A stretch of DNA of 42,048 nt from Oscillospiraceae bacterium (GCA_028689635.1 JAQVCU010000015.1:1-42048), one strand, 5' to 3'. Counted from the stretch's first letter, positions 1 through 8,006 are shown. Notes: generated by a model not told the origin, from the sequence alone. Translations and numbers: made by a program.

Positions 1-127
1 CAACATTGAATACGATTTTGGCAGTACCAGCGGTGCTGGGCACGCCGGCGTCAGTGGCAGCGAACGCAACAGCGCTCATGCCCATGCACAGAACAACAGC
101 AAGAACCAGTGCAAGAACTTTTTTCAT
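1..127 (-). CDS. secreted protein, N-terminal part only (runs off left edge)
   Basis: Only the first 42 residues are inside the window. They form a textbook signal peptide: Met-Lys-Lys, a Leu/Val-rich core, then an Ala-Phe-Ala-Ala cleavage region near residue 24, followed by a small-residue stretch (TDAGVPSTAG). A GGAGG ribosome binding site lies about 8 bases before the ATG at 125-127. The protein is therefore exported; its mature domain and function cannot be seen. A good promoter lies about 180 bases upstream. The signal peptide resembles that of the NPETG protein at 8916-10022, so it may be another surface protein, but that is inference. Confidence 0.8.
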   Translation of the reverse strand, partial: MKKVLALVLAVVLCMGMSAVAFAATDAGVPSTAGTAKIVFNV

Positions 128-764
128 GGGTGTTTTCCTCCTAAAATTTTGTTTGGCGAATTTTCCTTCGGGCGGGGCCCTTTTTCCCAGCGGACTGGGA
201 ACCCTTCCAAAAAAGGGATTTGTGCTGGCCTTGTGGCCAGCACAAAAGAAGGACGTCCTTCTTTCCGAAAAAGCCCGGCGTCTCTCTCCACCGGTTTTCA
301 CCAGGTAAATCGTACCACATCCCAAATGGTTTGTAAAGACATAAATGACAAAAAGTTTCAAAAAAATGTCGCAGTTATCATAATTTCGAAACAGCCGAAT
401 TTTTTTCCGCGCGTTTTGCGACCAGCACCCTCCCGATCCGTCGCCGCTGCCCACGCAAAATGTGTCCAGGTCATGGGGTTTTTCGGCCAAACCGCACCCA
501 CGTTGTTGCTGCGAGAGGCGCACCCCGGTTGGAAAAGTGGGGCACACCGGCTTTCGGCAGCAGCAAAGCGCCGACAACAGTCCCTTTGCATCGAAAGCGA
601 AGCTTTCGCATAGCAGTTTCTTTTCCATATTTCTTTTCTGCCAAAAGAAATATGGCCGGGTGTGGGCCGGGCAGGCCCACGACCTAAGGATCGAAAACCG
701 GACAGCACTCCCGCAGTAGGCGGCATCCAATCGTCCCGGTTCCCCTGACCAAAACGAACAGCAA
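128..764. other. non-coding stretch with several perfect hairpins
   Basis: No convincing gene is seen between the left-edge gene and the ileS terminator. It holds a 12-bp perfect stem with a 4-base loop (219-246), an adjacent 20-bp palindrome centred on GGACGTCC (245-264), a 13-bp perfect stem with a 5-base loop (625-637 with 643-655) and a 7-bp GC stem (662-668 with 674-680). The first two lie in the presumed leader of the left-edge gene. Short open frames here overlap on both strands and look like chance. Confidence 0.6.
309..337 (-). promoter_or_regulatory. sigma-A-type promoter for the left-edge secreted gene
   Basis: On the minus strand, -35 TTTACA (332-337) and -10 TACGAT (309-314) are separated by 17 bases. 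The start codon is about 180 bases downstream, so the transcript would carry a long leader containing the hairpins at 219-264. Confidence 0.5.
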
Positions 765-790
765 AAGCCGCCCCTTAAAAAGGGGCGGCC
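765..790 (-). terminator. rho-independent terminator of ileS
   Basis: On the minus strand an 8-bp GC stem (GCCGCCCC with GGGGCGGC) and a TTTTTAA loop are followed by TTTT, about 55 bases after the ileS stop. Confidence 0.8.
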
Positions 791-844
791 TTTGCTGCTA
801 ATTCATGGGGCGCCACGCGGTTTTACCCGCCGCAGCCACTCCGC

Positions 845-3800
845 TTATTTTATCACCTTGACGCCGAACACCGCTTTTTCACCGTTGACGTCCCATTCCA
901 TGGTAAAGCCTTCGGGCTCGCCCAGTTGGATCTCGTCAGCCAGCACGTCGTGTCCCACGGCGTCCCGGTTTTTCTCCAGCACAGCGGCAAGCTTTTCACT
1001 GCCCTGCAGGGTCAAGCGGATGTGATCGGTCACCTGGAAATCCGCCTCCTTGCGCATGGACTGCACCTTGCTGATGATCTCGCGGACAAATCCCTCTTCA
1101 ATGAGTTCCTCCGTAAGGTTTTTATCTAACACCACGGTAACGTCCCGCTCGGTAAGGGTCTCATAGCCGGGCAGCTGGGCGGTGCTGATGAGCAGCTCCT
1201 CCTCGGTCAGGCGGATCTCCCCATCGGAAAGGGAAAGGGCCACAGAGCCCTCGGTATCCAGCTGCTTTTTGGCGGCGGGGCCATCCAGAGAGGCCAGGGC
1301 GGTGCGGATCTCGCCGATCTTTTTTCCATATTTTGCGCCCAAAATCTTGAGCTGGGGTTTAAAGCTGTAGTCGGTAAAGCCATCCACATCCTCGATAAAA
1401 TGGATCTTCTTGATGTTGAGCTCGTCCAGGATAATGGAGCGGTACACCTCGTCCAGCTCGTGCCCGGCTTTGACATAAAGGTTGGCCAGGGGCTGGCGGT
1501 TCTTGAGGGCGGCGGCATTGCGGGCGGCGCGGCCCAGGGTCACGACCTCCAGCACTTCTTCCATATCGCTTTCCAGTTTCCCGTCGATCATGCTTTCATC
1601 CGCCGCGGGATACCCGCACAAATGCACGCTTTCCGGGGCGTTTTGATCCAGGCTGCACACCAGGTTGCGGTAGATCTGCTCCGCCATAAAGGGGATAAAA
1701 GGGGCGGAGAGCTTTGCCACCGTCACCAAAGCGGTGTAGAGGGTAAGGTAAGCCGCTACCTTGTCCTCCTCCAGGCTCCAGGCCCAGAAACGCTCCCGGC
1801 TGCGGCGGACATACCAGTTGCTCAAATCGTCCACAAATTCCTGCAGGGCGCGGCAGCTCTCGGGAATCTTATAGCCGTCCATATTGCCGTCCACCGTCTT
1901 GACCAGGCTGTTCAGGCGGGAAAGTACCCACCGGTCCATCACCGTAAGCCGGGCGTCGGAAAGGCTGTACCGGGTGGCGTCAAAGCCGTCGATGTTAGCA
2001 TAAAGGACAAAGAAGGAATAGGTGTTCCAAAGGGTGGAAAGAAACTTGCGCTGGCCCTCGGTAACGGCCTTGCCGGAAAACCGGTTGGGCAGCCAGGGGG
2101 CGGAGTTGGAGTAAAAATACCAGCGGATGGCGTCGGCGCCGTAGGTATCCAGCGCCTCAAAGGGATCCACGGCGTTGCCTTTGGATTTGCTCATCTTCTG
2201 CCCGTTTTCGTCCTGCACATGGCCCATGACGATGACATTTTTGTAGGGGGCCTTGTTGAACAGCAGGGTGGAGATGGCCATAAGGGAATAGAACCAGCCG
2301 CGGGTCTGATCCACGCCCTCGGAGATAAAGTCCGCAGGGAACTGCTGATGGAACAGCTCCTGGTTCTCGAAGGGGTAATGATGCTGGGCAAAGGGCATGG
2401 AGCCGGAATCGAACCAGCAGTCGATGACCTCGGGGACGCGCTTCATCTGCCGGCCGCATTCGGGGCAGGTGATGGTGACGGCGTCGATGTAGGGACGGTG
2501 CAGCTCGATATCCTCCGGGCAGTTGGGGGACATCTTTTTCAGTTCCTCAATGCTGCCCACGGCATGGCGGTGCCCGCATTCGCATTCCCAGATGTTGAGG
2601 GGGGTGCCCCAATAGCGGTTGCGGCTGATGCCCCAATCCTGGATGTTCTCCAGCCAATCTCCAAAGCGGCCCTTGCCCACGCTCTCGGGCATCCAGTTGA
2701 CCGTATTGTTGTTGCGGATCAGGTCGTCCTTGACGGCGGTCATCTTGATAAACCAGGATTCCCGGGCGTAATAGATGAGGGGAGTATCGCAGCGCCAGCA
2801 GAAAGGATAGCTGTGTTCAAATTTAGGGGCGGAGAACAAAAGCCCCCGCTCGTCCAGATCTTTGAGGATCTCTTTGTCGGCGTCTTTGCAGAACATGCCC
2901 GCCCACTTGGTCTCGGGGGTCATCTGGCCCTTGCCGTCCACCAGCTGTACCAGAGGTAGGCCGTAGGCGCGGCCCACTTTGGCGTCGTCTTCACCGAAGG
3001 CGGGGGCAATGTGCACCACGCCGGTACCATCGGTGAGGGTGACATATTCGTCGCACACCACATACCAACATTTTTCCCGGGGAGTGACGAAATGATACAG
3101 GGGCTCGTATTCTTTAAATTCCAGCTCCTTGCCGGTAAAGGTCTCCAACACTTCGGCGTCCTCGCCCAAGACAGAGGCCACCAGGTATTCCGCCATATAG
3201 TAGACGGTACCCTGGGCCTTTACTTTGGCGTAGGTCTCCACCGGGTTGACGCACAGGGCCACATTGGAGGGGAGCGTCCAGGGGGTAGTGGTCCAGGCCA
3301 GGATGTAGGCGTCCTCATCCTTCACCTTAAACCGCGCGATGGCGGAGCGCTCTTTGACGTCCTTGTAGCCCTGGGCCACCTCGTGGCTGGAAAGGGGAGT
3401 CCCGCAGCGGGGGCAGTAGGGGACGATCTTAAAGCCCTTGTACAGCAGGCCCTTGTTCCAGATCTCCTTGAGGGCCCACCACTCGGACTCGATAAAGTCG
3501 TTGTGATAGGTGACATAGGGGTGGTCCATATCCACCCAGAAACCCACCGTGCGGGAAAAGCCCTCCCACATGCTTTTGTAGGTCCAGACGCTCTCTTTGC
3601 ATTTGTCGATAAAAGGCTCCAGGCCATAGGCTTCGATCTGATCTTTGCCGTTGATGTGAAGGGATTTTTCCACTTCCAGCTCCACGGGCAGGCCGTGGGT
3701 ATCCCAGCCGGCCTTGCGGGGCACTTCGTAGCCCTTCATGGTACGGTAGCGGGGGATCAAATCTTTAATGGCGCGGGTGAGGACATGGCCGATGTGGGGC

Positions 3801-3958
3801 TTGCCGTTGGCCGTAGGCGGGCCGTCGTAAAAGGTGTAAAGCTGCCCCTTTTTGGTGGCCTCCATGGTTTTTTCAAAAATATGGTTCTGCTCCCAGAACG
3901 CTTCCACCTGTTTTTCCCGTTCTACAAAGTTCTGGTCGGACGGCACTTTCTCATACAT
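845..3958 (-). CDS. ileS: isoleucyl-tRNA synthetase, type 2 (eukaryote-like)
   Basis: Charges tRNA-Ile with isoleucine in the cytosol (class Ia synthetase). The 1037-residue product carries the HIGH motif as PHIGH near residue 54 and the KMSKS motif as KMSKSKGN near residue 587. It has the long CP1 editing insertion, Cys-pair zinc-like sites (CPRCG, CECGH, CPECG) and a C-terminal anticodon-binding region. Length and motif context (NGKPHIGHVLTRAIKD, PFCWRCDTPLIYYARESWF) match the type-2 enzymes that are often mupirocin-tolerant. The open frame extends 36 codons further upstream, but the ATG at 3958 follows a GGAAAGGAAG ribosome site and gives the family's N-terminus, and the upstream part overlaps the T-box terminator. 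Expression is predicted to respond to uncharged tRNA-Ile through the T-box at 4015-4262. Confidence 0.97.
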   Translation of the reverse strand: MYEKVPSDQNFVEREKQVEAFWEQNHIFEKTMEATKKGQLYTFYDGPPTANGKPHIGHVLTRAIKDLIPRYRTMKGYEVPRKAGWDTHGLPVELEVEKSLHINGKDQIEAYGLEPFIDKCKESVWTYKSMWEGFSRTVGFWVDMDHPYVTYHNDFIESEWWALKEIWNKGLLYKGFKIVPYCPRCGTPLSSHEVAQGYKDVKERSAIARFKVKDEDAYILAWTTTPWTLPSNVALCVNPVETYAKVKAQGTVYYMAEYLVASVLGEDAEVLETFTGKELEFKEYEPLYHFVTPREKCWYVVCDEYVTLTDGTGVVHIAPAFGEDDAKVGRAYGLPLVQLVDGKGQMTPETKWAGMFCKDADKEILKDLDERGLLFSAPKFEHSYPFCWRCDTPLIYYARESWFIKMTAVKDDLIRNNNTVNWMPESVGKGRFGDWLENIQDWGISRNRYWGTPLNIWECECGHRHAVGSIEELKKMSPNCPEDIELHRPYIDAVTITCPECGRQMKRVPEVIDCWFDSGSMPFAQHHYPFENQELFHQQFPADFISEGVDQTRGWFYSLMAISTLLFNKAPYKNVIVMGHVQDENGQKMSKSKGNAVDPFEALDTYGADAIRWYFYSNSAPWLPNRFSGKAVTEGQRKFLSTLWNTYSFFVLYANIDGFDATRYSLSDARLTVMDRWVLSRLNSLVKTVDGNMDGYKIPESCRALQEFVDDLSNWYVRRSRERFWAWSLEEDKVAAYLTLYTALVTVAKLSAPFIPFMAEQIYRNLVCSLDQNAPESVHLCGYPAADESMIDGKLESDMEEVLEVVTLGRAARNAAALKNRQPLANLYVKAGHELDEVYRSIILDELNIKKIHFIEDVDGFTDYSFKPQLKILGAKYGKKIGEIRTALASLDGPAAKKQLDTEGSVALSLSDGEIRLTEEELLISTAQLPGYETLTERDVTVVLDKNLTEELIEEGFVREIISKVQSMRKEADFQVTDHIRLTLQGSEKLAAVLEKNRDAVGHDVLADEIQLGEPEGFTMEWDVNGEKAVFGVKVIK

Positions 3959-4014
3959 GCTTCTGCTCTTCCTTTCCTCAAGTTCAGGCCCCGCGCCGGA
4001 CACCGGCGGAACCA

Positions 4015-4262
4015 ACAAAAAAAGCCCCCGCCCCGCAACCGGGACGAAAGCCAACTTTCGCAACAACCACCCTTTGCCTGCGTACCAGCATACGCGCCCC
4101 CTTTAACGGTGGGTACCGGCTTTTCCTACTGAGGGCTTTTCCCCGTTCAGTTGGCAACTCCAGAGGGATCTTGGGCTTACGGCGCCGATGCCGGGCTTGC
4201 ACCTTCCCCGGCTCGCTGGGATCTTTCCGAAAGCTTACTTTCTCTGTCACAGTTTTTGGCCT
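4015..4262 (-). ncRNA. T-box riboswitch leader of ileS (isoleucine specifier)
   Basis: On the minus strand the leader shows the Stem I GGTGCAAGCCCGG element, then a specifier loop reading AAG-ATC-CCT followed by CTGGAG. The ATC (4167-4169) is an isoleucine codon. The conserved T-box core AAGGGTGGTTGTTGCG lies at 4059-4074. Next comes an 11-bp (partly G-U) hairpin ending in seven T residues (about 4015-4049), which is the terminator. Family knowledge: uncharged tRNA-Ile pairs with the specifier and the T-box bulge to form the antiterminator and switch on ileS. The exact 5' end is estimated. Confidence 0.9.
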
Positions 4263-4277
4263 GTTAATTTCCCCTTT

Positions 4278-4306
4278 ACACTACCACCAAATAGGTGCTA
4301 AGTCAA
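4278..4306 (-). promoter_or_regulatory. promoter of the T-box/ileS transcript
   Basis: -35 TTGACT (4301-4306) and -10 TAGTGT (4278-4283), spacer 17, just upstream of Stem I of the T-box. The -10 is a weak match. Confidence 0.5.
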
Positions 4307-4341
4307 GAAAAAACCGCGTATTTCCCCATTTTTCCGCGGAT

Positions 4342-4734
4342 TTAGCCCGCCACCACCCGCACGTCCTCCTCGCCGCCGATCCAGACCGAGGTGCGGTTGG
4401 GCATACAGACGGCGCTTTGCCCCTCCAGATAGACAAAGCCGGTGTTTTCGCAGATGTGGTCGGGGCAGGAGACCTGCACAAAACGGATCTTGTGATCGAG
4501 GATCTCAAAGCTCACCGGCACCCCGGCGGTATCCTGCAAGTGGATCAGCTGATCCTCCTCCCGGTTGAGATCCAGTCGCATATATTCCTTTCCGTCCACC
4601 GTGATGACGGCGATGTTCCGCCCGCCCTGGGCGGCGGCGGCGCGATACCACAGCCCCCCCGCCAGCGCCGCCAACAGCAGCACGGCGATCAGGATCAGGT
4701 CGCTTTTTTTCAAGAATTTTTTCCGGTTCTCCAT
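4342..4734 (-). CDS. NusG domain II-containing membrane-anchored protein
   Basis: 130 residues: a short basic N-terminus, one membrane segment (about residues 11-32), then a small extracytoplasmic beta domain with the pattern SCPDHICENTGF ... QSAVCMPN. That two-cysteine pattern is typical of the stand-alone NusG domain II family (Pfam NusG_II) found in Clostridia. The family is often found near FMN-binding or heptaprenyl-diphosphate-synthase genes; no such partner is seen here. It is on the same strand as the Nudix gene (93-base gap) and ileS downstream. The ATG at 4734 follows a GGGGGG stretch. Molecular role unknown. Confidence 0.85.
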   Translation of the reverse strand: MENRKKFLKKSDLILIAVLLLAALAGGLWYRAAAAQGGRNIAVITVDGKEYMRLDLNREEDQLIHLQDTAGVPVSFEILDHKIRFVQVSCPDHICENTGFVYLEGQSAVCMPNRTSVWIGGEEDVRVVAG

Positions 4735-4827
4735 TCGTTCCCCCCGCCGACGGCCGTTTCGCCGAAGGCATCCTTTATTATTGTAATATTTTCTATTTAT
4801 ATTCCTGTTTGTAATAATTCAAGGGCT

Positions 4828-5373
4828 TCAAACCTCTCCGCGCTGGCGCAGCTGCGCCAGCTTGAGCACCGCTACCTGGGTCTTTGCGTCCAAAATCTCC
4901 CCGGAAAGCACCATCTCCAACGCGCGGGAAAAAGGCACCCGCTCCACGCTCAAAAATTCCCCTTCGTCCAGGCGCTGTTCCGTGTAAGAAAGCTTTTTGG
5001 CATAATAAAGGTAGATGATCTCATCCACATAGCCGGGGGTGGGGTACAGCCTGCCCAGGGGGCGGAAGATCTCCGCCTGGGCGCCGGTCTCCTCCTCCAG
5101 TTCCCGGCGGCCGCATTCCGCGGGATCCTCTCCCGGCTCCCGTTTGCCGGCGGGGATCTCCAAAAGCTCGGCCTTATAGGGGTAGCGGAACTGCCGCACC
5201 ATAAGCAAACAGTCCTGGGCGTCAAAGGCCGCCACGCAGACGCCGCCGGGATGATGGATCACCTCCCGGACCGCCTCCGATCCGTCCTCCAGCCGCACCG
5301 TGTCTCGGCTCAGCTCCACGATACACCCTTTAAAGATCGATTCGCTGGATAAAGTCTCTTCCGACATCGCCAT
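4828..5373 (-). CDS. Nudix hydrolase, ADP-ribose pyrophosphatase-like
   Basis: Predicted cytosolic hydrolase of nucleoside-diphosphate compounds, probably ADP-ribose or an ADP-sugar. The complete Nudix box G-x5-E-x7-R-E-L-x-E-E-x-G is at residues 76-98. The preceding Arg-Gln-Phe-Arg motif, the GEF segment and the overall length of 181 residues fit the ADP-ribose pyrophosphatase (YqkG/NudF) group. The open frame runs far upstream, but the ATG at 5373 has an AAAGGA site 8 bases away; the ATG codons at 5382 and 5367 are less well placed. Divergent from the M14-like gene at 5499. Confidence 0.9.
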   Translation of the reverse strand: MAMSEETLSSESIFKGCIVELSRDTVRLEDGSEAVREVIHHPGGVCVAAFDAQDCLLMVRQFRYPYKAELLEIPAGKREPGEDPAECGRRELEEETGAQAEIFRPLGRLYPTPGYVDEIIYLYYAKKLSYTEQRLDEGEFLSVERVPFSRALEMVLSGEILDAKTQVAVLKLAQLRQRGEV

Positions 5374-5498
5374 ACGGCACATCCTTTCTTTTCCGCCCCG
5401 GGACGGCGCAAAGCGGCTCTTTGGGGAAAAGCCGTCGATACTATTGAGCCCCGTCCTATTCATATAGTACAGCAAATAGTCCCTGTGAGGTGTTGGAA

Positions 5499-6377
5499 AT
5501 GGAACCATCCGTCCCCTGCACGCCCCAGAAGGTACAGGAATTTCTGTTTTCCCTGCGCCGGCGCTTTCCACAGAGCCTGCGTGTTTTTTCTCTTGGCCGC
5601 TCCGCCATGGGAAGGGAGATCTGGGCCGCGGCCCTGGGGAACCCCCGCTCCTCGGCGCTGTTCCTCGGCAGCCCCGGCGCGGAGGAGGACTCTGCCGTCC
5701 GCATCCTGCTCTGGTTCTGTGAAGCCCTGGCGGCAAGCCTGCACCAAAACGTCTGCCTGGCCGAGGTGGAGACCGCCTGCGCCCTGGAAAGCCGCGGCGT
5801 CCTCATCGTCGCCCAGCCCAATCCGGACGGCGCCGCCATCCGCCTTTTGGGCCAGGAGGGCTGCGGGGCCATGGCGGAACGCATCGGGGCCCTTTGCGGG
5901 GAAGATTACTCCCGCTGGCAGGCAAACGCCCGGGGCATCGATCTTCGCCGGCAGTTCCCCGCCGGGTGGCAGCCGCCCCGCAGCACCCGGGCGAAGCGGC
6001 AGCCCTTGTTCCCTTCGCCCTCCGGTTTTGGGGGATACCGCCCCTTTAGCGAACCGGAAGCCGGGGCTCTGGCGGCCCTGGCCTTTGACCGGCGGATCCG
6101 GCATCTGCTCTGCCTGCGCGCCGGCGGGGAAACGATCCGCTTTTGCACCGCCGCCGGAGCGCTGGAGCGCTCCCGCCTTATGGCGTCGCTGCTGGGGGCC
6201 TGCGCCGGGTATCGGGTCTCCGCGCGGCCGGTGGAGCCGGGCGGCCCCGCCGCCTGGTTTATCGACGGCCTACGGCGGCCGGCCTTCGAAATCTTTGCCG
6301 GCCCCATCCCGTCAAAGGATAGCCCGGCTCTGCGCTCCCGACTGCTGGAAGCCCTGGTGGTGGGCGTCCTGCTATAG
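5499..6377 (+). CDS. M14 carboxypeptidase-like protein, probably catalytically dead
   Basis: 292 residues recognisable as the M14 zinc-carboxypeptidase fold by landmarks in order: GSPGAEE (where the family has G-x-H-G-x-E), QPNPDGAAI (family VNPDG), NARGIDLRRQFPAGW (family ARGVDLNRNF-AGW), LCLRAGGETI (family H-S-x-G-E) and PAFEIFAG (family FTIELG). The first zinc His is Pro, the second zinc His is replaced (Arg region), and the catalytic Glu position appears to be Phe. No signal peptide is seen. The start is ATG 5499 with GAGG 8 bases upstream, rather than the GTG at 5490. Active relatives cut gamma-D-glutamyl-diaminopimelate bonds in spore or wall peptides; here only a binding or vestigial role can be suggested. 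Confidence 0.65.
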   Translation: MEPSVPCTPQKVQEFLFSLRRRFPQSLRVFSLGRSAMGREIWAAALGNPRSSALFLGSPGAEEDSAVRILLWFCEALAASLHQNVCLAEVETACALESRGVLIVAQPNPDGAAIRLLGQEGCGAMAERIGALCGEDYSRWQANARGIDLRRQFPAGWQPPRSTRAKRQPLFPSPSGFGGYRPFSEPEAGALAALAFDRRIRHLLCLRAGGETIRFCTAAGALERSRLMASLLGACAGYRVSARPVEPGGPAAWFIDGLRRPAFEIFAGPIPSKDSPALRSRLLEALVVGVLL

Positions 6378-6549
6378 CCCGGCGCGCCGCTTCTTATCGA
6401 TAAAAATCATAGCAGAGTTTTCGCCCTCGGTCAATGGGTTTCTTGGCGCAGGCCCTGGTTCCTTCCCCTGGTTTTGCTTATGCGGTTCCTCTTTTGTTCC
6501 GGCGTCCTCTTTCCATCGTTGGTGAAACATTTTATCCTATTCTATTTTG

Positions 6550-6579
6550 TGACCGAAACATGACCAAATCCCCTATAAT
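6550..6579 (+). promoter_or_regulatory. promoter with TGAC-N7-TGAC direct repeat, copy 1
   Basis: Two TGAC half-sites 11 bases apart (6550-6553 and 6561-6564) sit 9 bases upstream of a perfect -10 TATAAT (6574-6579); no standard -35 is seen. This geometry fits an OmpR/PhoB-family response-regulator site replacing the -35. It is duplicated at 6807. Confidence 0.55.
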
Positions 6580-6654
6580 GAGATTTGTAGTAAATTAATT
6601 AATATCACGATATATCGATGTATTTTACAGTATCTTAAAAAGGAGATGGAAACA

Positions 6655-6855
6655 ATGAGACATTTTACGCAGAGTTTTCGCCCTCGGTCAATGGGTTTCT
6701 TGGCGCAGGCCCTGGTTCCTTCCCCTGGTTTTGCTTATGCGGTTCCTCTTTTGTTCCGGCGTCCTCTTTCCATCGTTGGTGAAACATTTTATCCTATTCT
6801 ATTTTGTGACCGAAACATGACCAAATCCCCTATAATGAGATTTGTAGTAAATTAA
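6655..6855 (+). pseudogene. aborted 5' copy of the surface-protein gene
   Basis: The first copy of the duplication keeps promoter, AAGGAG site and ATG, and reads MRHFT before crossing the junction into what is upstream DNA in the second copy. It continues out of context for 66 codons to a stop at 6853-6855. The peptide has no resemblance to a domain and is most likely a by-product of the duplication. It could still be translated, because all start signals are intact. Confidence 0.6.
6807..6836 (+). promoter_or_regulatory. promoter with TGAC-N7-TGAC direct repeat, copy 2
   Basis: Identical to copy 1: TGAC at 6807-6810 and 6818-6821, then TATAAT at 6831-6836, about 75 bases before the ATG at 6912. 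This is the promoter nearest to the intact gene. Confidence 0.55.
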
Positions 6856-6911
6856 TTAATATCACGATATATCGATGTATTTTACAGTATCTTAAAAAGG
6901 AGATGGAAACA

Positions 6912-8006
6912 ATGAGACATTTTACAAAAGTGGTTTTGGCATTGATCGTTTCCCTTTGCCTCACCATCCCCATGTTGCTGTTTGCCCTGGCGGAACCCGC
7001 TGAAGGAAACGGCGCATTTCAGTTAAACAACGCCCGCCAGCACGGATACGGCACAAAGGTTTTTTACGAGAAAAACGGTTTTTTTTCCACCGACAAAACC
7101 TCCGGGGCGTCGACCTATTACGCACTGAACGTCAGTGAAATGGATTTTGCCGGCATCAAACAGTCCACTGCCTCTATTCTCTGGACTGCCAACAGCCTTT
7201 CCGCCGCGGAGAAGGATTCCCTTTGGGCTGTTGTAAGTCTCAAAAGCTCTAAGCTGACCCCTGGAAACCGCGTGATCGGCTGGATGGAAGGCAATGACGA
7301 CGAGATCAGCTTCTCCTCCCCCTCGCAATTTGCCTGCACCTATTATGTCCGGGAGATCAACGGGGCAGTGTATCTGCTGGCCCCCACCGGAAAGATCAGC
7401 CACTTCTTCGGCGGCGGTTATACCGGCGGTAGCTCCTCCGAGGGCAGTTCTTCTAATAGCAGCTCTTCCGAGGGCAGTTCTTCCAATAGCAGCTCCTCCG
7501 AGGGCAGTTCTTCCGAGAGCAGTTCTTCCGAGAGCAGTTCTTCCGAGAGCAGTTCTTCCGAGAGCAGTTCTTCCAATAGCAACTCTTCCGAGAGCAGTTC
7601 TTCCAATAGCAGCTCCTCCGAGGGCAGTTCTTCTAATAGCAGCTCTTCCGAGGGCAGTTCTTCCAATAGCAGCTCCTCCGAGAGCAGTTCTTCTAATAGC
7701 AGCTCTTCCGAGAGCAGTTCTTCTAATAGCAGCTCATCCCGTCCTGACCGGGATGATGACGATGAAGATGAAGATGAGGATGAGGACGACGGCGACGTCT
7801 CCGGCGCTTCCCGGAGCAACGCTTCCGACGCCGCTGGAGATTTTGAGATCATCCTGGACGACGAAGTCCCTCTGGCCGGTGCGCCCGATTTCCTCTATGA
7901 CACCGGCGTTGATAAGGAGCTGATCCTGGGCGTGTTGTTCGCTCTCTTCGGCGTTGGGGTCGCCGCAACCCTGATCTCCCTGAAAAAAGACCGCAACGTA
8001 AAATAA
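6912..8006 (+). CDS. secreted Ser-rich repeat surface protein with C-terminal membrane anchor
   Basis: 364 residues. An N-terminal signal segment (residues 5-25) is followed by a globular domain of about 140 residues that I do not recognise. Next comes a linker of about 100 residues built from five-residue units (SSSEG, SSSNS, SSSES), then an acidic run (DDDDEDEDEDEDDGD), and finally a hydrophobic segment (ELILGVLFALFGVGVAATLISL) and a basic tail KKDRNVK. The C-terminus has the layout of a sortase signal, but no clear LPxTG or NPxTN motif, only YDTG before the hydrophobic stretch. AGGAG lies 9 bases before ATG 6912; the in-frame ATG at 6903 abuts it and is unlikely. The sortase gene starts 12 bases downstream, suggesting one transcript. 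The globular domain's ligand is unknown. Confidence 0.85.
   Translation: MRHFTKVVLALIVSLCLTIPMLLFALAEPAEGNGAFQLNNARQHGYGTKVFYEKNGFFSTDKTSGASTYYALNVSEMDFAGIKQSTASILWTANSLSAAEKDSLWAVVSLKSSKLTPGNRVIGWMEGNDDEISFSSPSQFACTYYVREINGAVYLLAPTGKISHFFGGGYTGGSSSEGSSSNSSSSEGSSSNSSSSEGSSSESSSSESSSSESSSSESSSSNSNSSESSSSNSSSSEGSSSNSSSSEGSSSNSSSSESSSSNSSSSESSSSNSSSSRPDRDDDDEDEDEDEDDGDVSGASRSNASDAAGDFEIILDDEVPLAGAPDFLYDTGVDKELILGVLFALFGVGVAATLISLKKDRNVK
7430..7738 (+). repeat. 15-bp tandem repeats coding the Ser-rich linker
   Basis: About 20 imperfect 15-bp units of the type GAGAGCAGTTCTTCC, alternating with GAGGGC and AATAGC variants, often in a 30-bp higher-order pattern. Such arrays can gain or lose units by slippage, so linker length may vary between strains. 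Confidence 0.9.

Larger units (their letters stand above)
6412..6925 (+). repeat. perfect tandem duplication, two 257-bp copies
   Basis: Bases 6412-6668 and 6669-6925 are identical by direct reading and abut exactly; the bases just outside differ (A/C on the left, G/A on the right). Each copy carries the promoter, the ribosome binding site and the first codons (MRHFT) of the downstream gene at 6912. The sequence identity implies a recent event. Confidence 0.95.

Noticed and set aside
128..726. Small open frames on both strands left of ileS
   Set aside because: Overlapping, mutually antisense, Pro/Arg/Ser-rich and without ribosome sites; the region is better explained by hairpins.
1400..2959. 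Plus-strand open frame of 519 codons
   Set aside because: Complete antisense shadow of ileS, no ribosome site, no family resemblance.
5460..6104. Minus-strand frame opposite the M14-like gene
   Set aside because: The plus-strand product has recognisable M14 landmarks; the antisense product has none.
7418..7852. Minus-strand Leu/Glu repeat protein (LLLEELLSEE)
   Set aside because: Mirror of the 15-bp Ser repeats of the real gene; no start signals.
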